From Pseudomonadota bacterium (GTDB taxonomy: Bacteria > Pseudomonadota > Gammaproteobacteria > Steroidobacterales > Steroidobacteraceae), in NCBI GenBank assembly GCA_023433465.1, contig JAEZCR010000090.1, positions 1 through 24,813 of the forward strand: a stretch of 24,813 nt of DNA. Direction: 5' to 3'. This document shows, one piece after another, positions 23,381 to 24,813 of the stretch; the stretch's first letter is position 1, and every line of letters begins with the position of its first letter. Made by a program: the position numbers and the translations under genes. The notes below the pieces were generated by a model. It saw only the letters and a program-made list of their open reading frames with translations. It made no database searches and was not told the DNA's origin.

Positions 23381-23399
23381 CCGCCAGAGTGAATCGCGT

Positions 23400-24155
23400 A
23401 TGGCTGGCAACAAGCGTCCCGTCATCGGCATACCCGCCGATCGGCGCATGATAGGTCCGCATCCATTTCACGCGGTCGGCGAGAAATACATCGCCGCCGT
23501 CGTGCAGGCCGCGGATTGCCTGCCATTGCTGATCCCGGTGCTCGAAACGCCGCTCGACGTCGCGCAGATCCTCGCGCACGTGGACGGCATCTTTTTTCCG
23601 GGCTCGCCGTCGAACGTCGAGCCTGCGTGGTATGCCGGATCACCGAGCGTACCCGGCACGCTGCACGATCCGCATCGCGACGCGACGACGTTGTCGCTGA
23701 TCCCGCGGGCCGTCGAAACCGGCGTGCCGGTCTTCGGTGTGTGCCGCGGATTCCAGGAGATGAACGTCGCGATGGGCGGCACGCTGCACCAGCGCGTGCA
23801 CGAGGTCGAAGGTTTCAACGACCATCGCGAAGACAAGGAGCAACCGCTCGACGTTCAGTACGCGCCGGCGCATGACGTAGTACTCGAGCCCGGCGGCATG
23901 TTGTCGAAGCTCGCGGGCGTGGACCGCGTCACGGTCAACTCGCTGCACGGGCAGGGCGTCGACCGGCTCGGCCCGGACCTCGCCGTCGAGGCGCGCGCGC
24001 CCGACGGGCTGATCGAGGCATTCCGCGTGAAGAACGCGGCGAATTTCGCGCTCGCGGTGCAGTGGCACCCCGAGTGGAAGGTGATGAGCAACCCGTTTTC
24101 GCAGGCGCTGTTCGCCGAGTTCGGCCGCGCCGCGCGCCAGCGGGCAAGTAGTTAG
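23400..24155 (+). CDS. puuD: Gamma-glutamyl-gamma-aminobutyrate hydrolase family protein (PuuD-like, class I GATase fold)
   Basis: 251 aa, the usual length of PuuD. Class I glutamine-amidotransferase-like features are present: IFFPGSPSNVEP (64-75, oxyanion strand region), the nucleophile elbow VFGVCRGFQE with C115, and QWHPEW with H223 and E225 completing the Cys-His-Glu triad. PuuD hydrolyses gamma-glutamyl-GABA to glutamate and GABA, the last step specific to the route. The start at ATG 23400 has a weak ribosome-binding site; no alternative start fits better. It is divergent from puuA and followed 20 nt later by another GS-family gene, so both are probably one transcript. A few family members act on other gamma-glutamyl compounds. 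Confidence 0.92.
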   Translation: MAGNKRPVIGIPADRRMIGPHPFHAVGEKYIAAVVQAADCLPLLIPVLETPLDVAQILAHVDGIFFPGSPSNVEPAWYAGSPSVPGTLHDPHRDATTLSLIPRAVETGVPVFGVCRGFQEMNVAMGGTLHQRVHEVEGFNDHREDKEQPLDVQYAPAHDVVLEPGGMLSKLAGVDRVTVNSLHGQGVDRLGPDLAVEARAPDGLIEAFRVKNAANFALAVQWHPEWKVMSNPFSQALFAEFGRAARQRASS

Positions 24156-24175
24156 AAAATAGAACAGGACGAATC

Positions 24176-24813
24176 ATGGCTAGCGAGATCAGGCAATTCC
24201 TCCGCGATCACGGCATCTCCGAAGTCGAGGCGATCATCCCGGACATGGCGGGCAGCGCGCGCGGCAAGATCATGCCGTCGGAAAAGTTCGGCGAAGAGGA
24301 GGGCATGCGCCTGCCCGAGAGCATCTTCCTGCAGACGGTGACCGGCGACTATCCACCCGACACCGACAAGGCCATGAGCCCGGCCGAGATCGACATCATC
24401 CTGAAGGCCGATCCGCGCACCGTGCGCCGCGTGCCGTGGGCGGCCGAGCCCACCGCGCAGGTGATCCACGACTGCTACTACGCCGACGGCCGGCGCGTCG
24501 GCATGGCGCCGCGCGGCGTCCTGCGCAGCATCCTCGAGATGTACGCGACGCGCGGCTGGGAACCGGTGGTCGCGCCCGAACTCGAGTTCTATCTGGTCGA
24601 GCCGAACATCGACGCCGACTATCCACTCAAGCCCCCGGTGGGACGTTCGGGACGCGCGGAGCCCGGCCGCCAGAGCTACAGCATCGCGGCGGTCAACGAG
24701 TTCGATCCGCTGTTCGACGACATGTACCAGTTCTGCGAGGACCAGGACATCGAGATCGACACGCTGATCCACGAGGACGGCGCCGCGCAGATGGAGATCA
24801 ACCTGCTGCACGG
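24176..24813 (+). CDS. Second glutamine-synthetase-family gamma-glutamyl ligase, 3' end outside window
   Basis: The first 212 codons of an open frame that runs off the right edge. It begins at ATG 24176 with an AGGA ribosome-binding site. The N-terminal beta-grasp part contains IPDMAGSARGKIMP (21-34) and RRVPWAAEPTAQVIHDCYYADG. The start of the catalytic domain has PELEFYL (134-140) and HEDGAAQMEINL (199-210), the conserved GS acidic motifs. It differs clearly from the PuuA-like protein encoded at 21796 (for example SIFLQTVTGDYP in place of SMFALDIEGGTIEA). The pair resembles genomes that carry several PuuA-type ligases for different polyamines or monoamines. Being 20 nt behind puuD, it is probably in its operon. 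True length and function beyond the family cannot be judged. Confidence 0.88.
   Translation, partial: MASEIRQFLRDHGISEVEAIIPDMAGSARGKIMPSEKFGEEEGMRLPESIFLQTVTGDYPPDTDKAMSPAEIDIILKADPRTVRRVPWAAEPTAQVIHDCYYADGRRVGMAPRGVLRSILEMYATRGWEPVVAPELEFYLVEPNIDADYPLKPPVGRSGRAEPGRQSYSIAAVNEFDPLFDDMYQFCEDQDIEIDTLIHEDGAAQMEINLLH

Larger units (their letters stand above)
23161..23399. promoter_or_regulatory. Divergent puuA-puuD regulatory region
   Basis: This 239-nt spacer separates puuA (minus) and puuD (plus). It contains two AT-rich near-copies of ATAATARACACCG in opposite orientation, one next to each gene (minus 23169-23181; plus 23371-23383). It also has a perfect 16-bp palindrome at 23321-23336 and a smaller inverted repeat (ACGGA 23350-23354 with TCCGT 23361-23365). 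GATAAT at 23370-23375 could be a -10 element for puuD; the sequence 17 nt upstream (GTCACG) is a poor -35. No open reading frame in the spacer looks real. Confidence 0.6.

Noticed and set aside
1..24813. Prophage, integron, CRISPR array or biosynthetic antibiotic cluster
   Set aside because: No integrase, transposase, phage, Cas, direct-repeat array or carrier-protein gene was found. The BtrH-like gene alone is not evidence of an antibiotic cluster.

Overview
The window is GC-rich throughout and densely coded, with mostly 4-nt start/stop overlaps and no tRNA, rRNA, CRISPR or transposase gene. A fused RlmKL rRNA methyltransferase, a gamma-glutamyl putrescine (Puu) pathway and many exported hydrolases and DUF proteins suggest a free-living high-GC gammaproteobacterium. 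Something near the Steroidobacter/Nevskia/Xanthomonas groups is plausible, but this is inference and no marker gene fixes it.

Layout. (1) 1-126: the last 41 codons of a PuuC-type aldehyde dehydrogenase. (2) 108-5153, plus strand: a DnaQ-exonuclease/GIY-YIG fusion, a BtrH-like papain-fold protein, rlmKL and an OsmC peroxiredoxin, each joined to the next by a 4-nt overlap. (3) 5166-8236, minus strand: two consecutive, overlapping exported DUF4139 paralogs. (4) 8370-13861, plus strand: a five-gene operon-like run of ketopantoate-reductase family protein, Cip1-like exported protein, class-C beta-lactamase-like serine hydrolase, Gfo/Idh/MocA dehydrogenase and exported M20 metallohydrolase. (5) 13902-16535, minus strand: a DUF3500 protein, Dps ferritin and polysaccharide deacetylase-like protein. 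(6) 16574-19671, minus strand: a membrane histidine kinase and its overlapping receiver-HDOD partner. (7) 19723-23160, minus strand: PuuA-like ligase, PuuB-like oxidase and a DUF1295 membrane protein. (8) 23400-24813, plus strand: PuuD-like hydrolase and the 5' part of a second glutamine-synthetase-family gene that runs off the window.

Working together. Regions 1, 7 and 8 supply the enzymes of the gamma-glutamylated putrescine route: ligation (PuuA), oxidation (PuuB), aldehyde oxidation (PuuC) and release of GABA (PuuD). The puuA/puuD divergent spacer carries AT-rich near-repeats resembling the E. coli PuuR operator and a separate perfect palindrome, and is the best regulatory region in the window. 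Region 2 mixes nucleic-acid maintenance with peroxide defence. Region 4 looks like a catabolic or processing module with several secreted enzymes of unknown substrate.

Less-described material includes the DUF4139 pair, one member of which carries a TonB-box-like insertion; the coupling of a DUF1295 membrane protein to puuAB; and two short repeats that provide start codons and N-terminal residues for the genes they touch.
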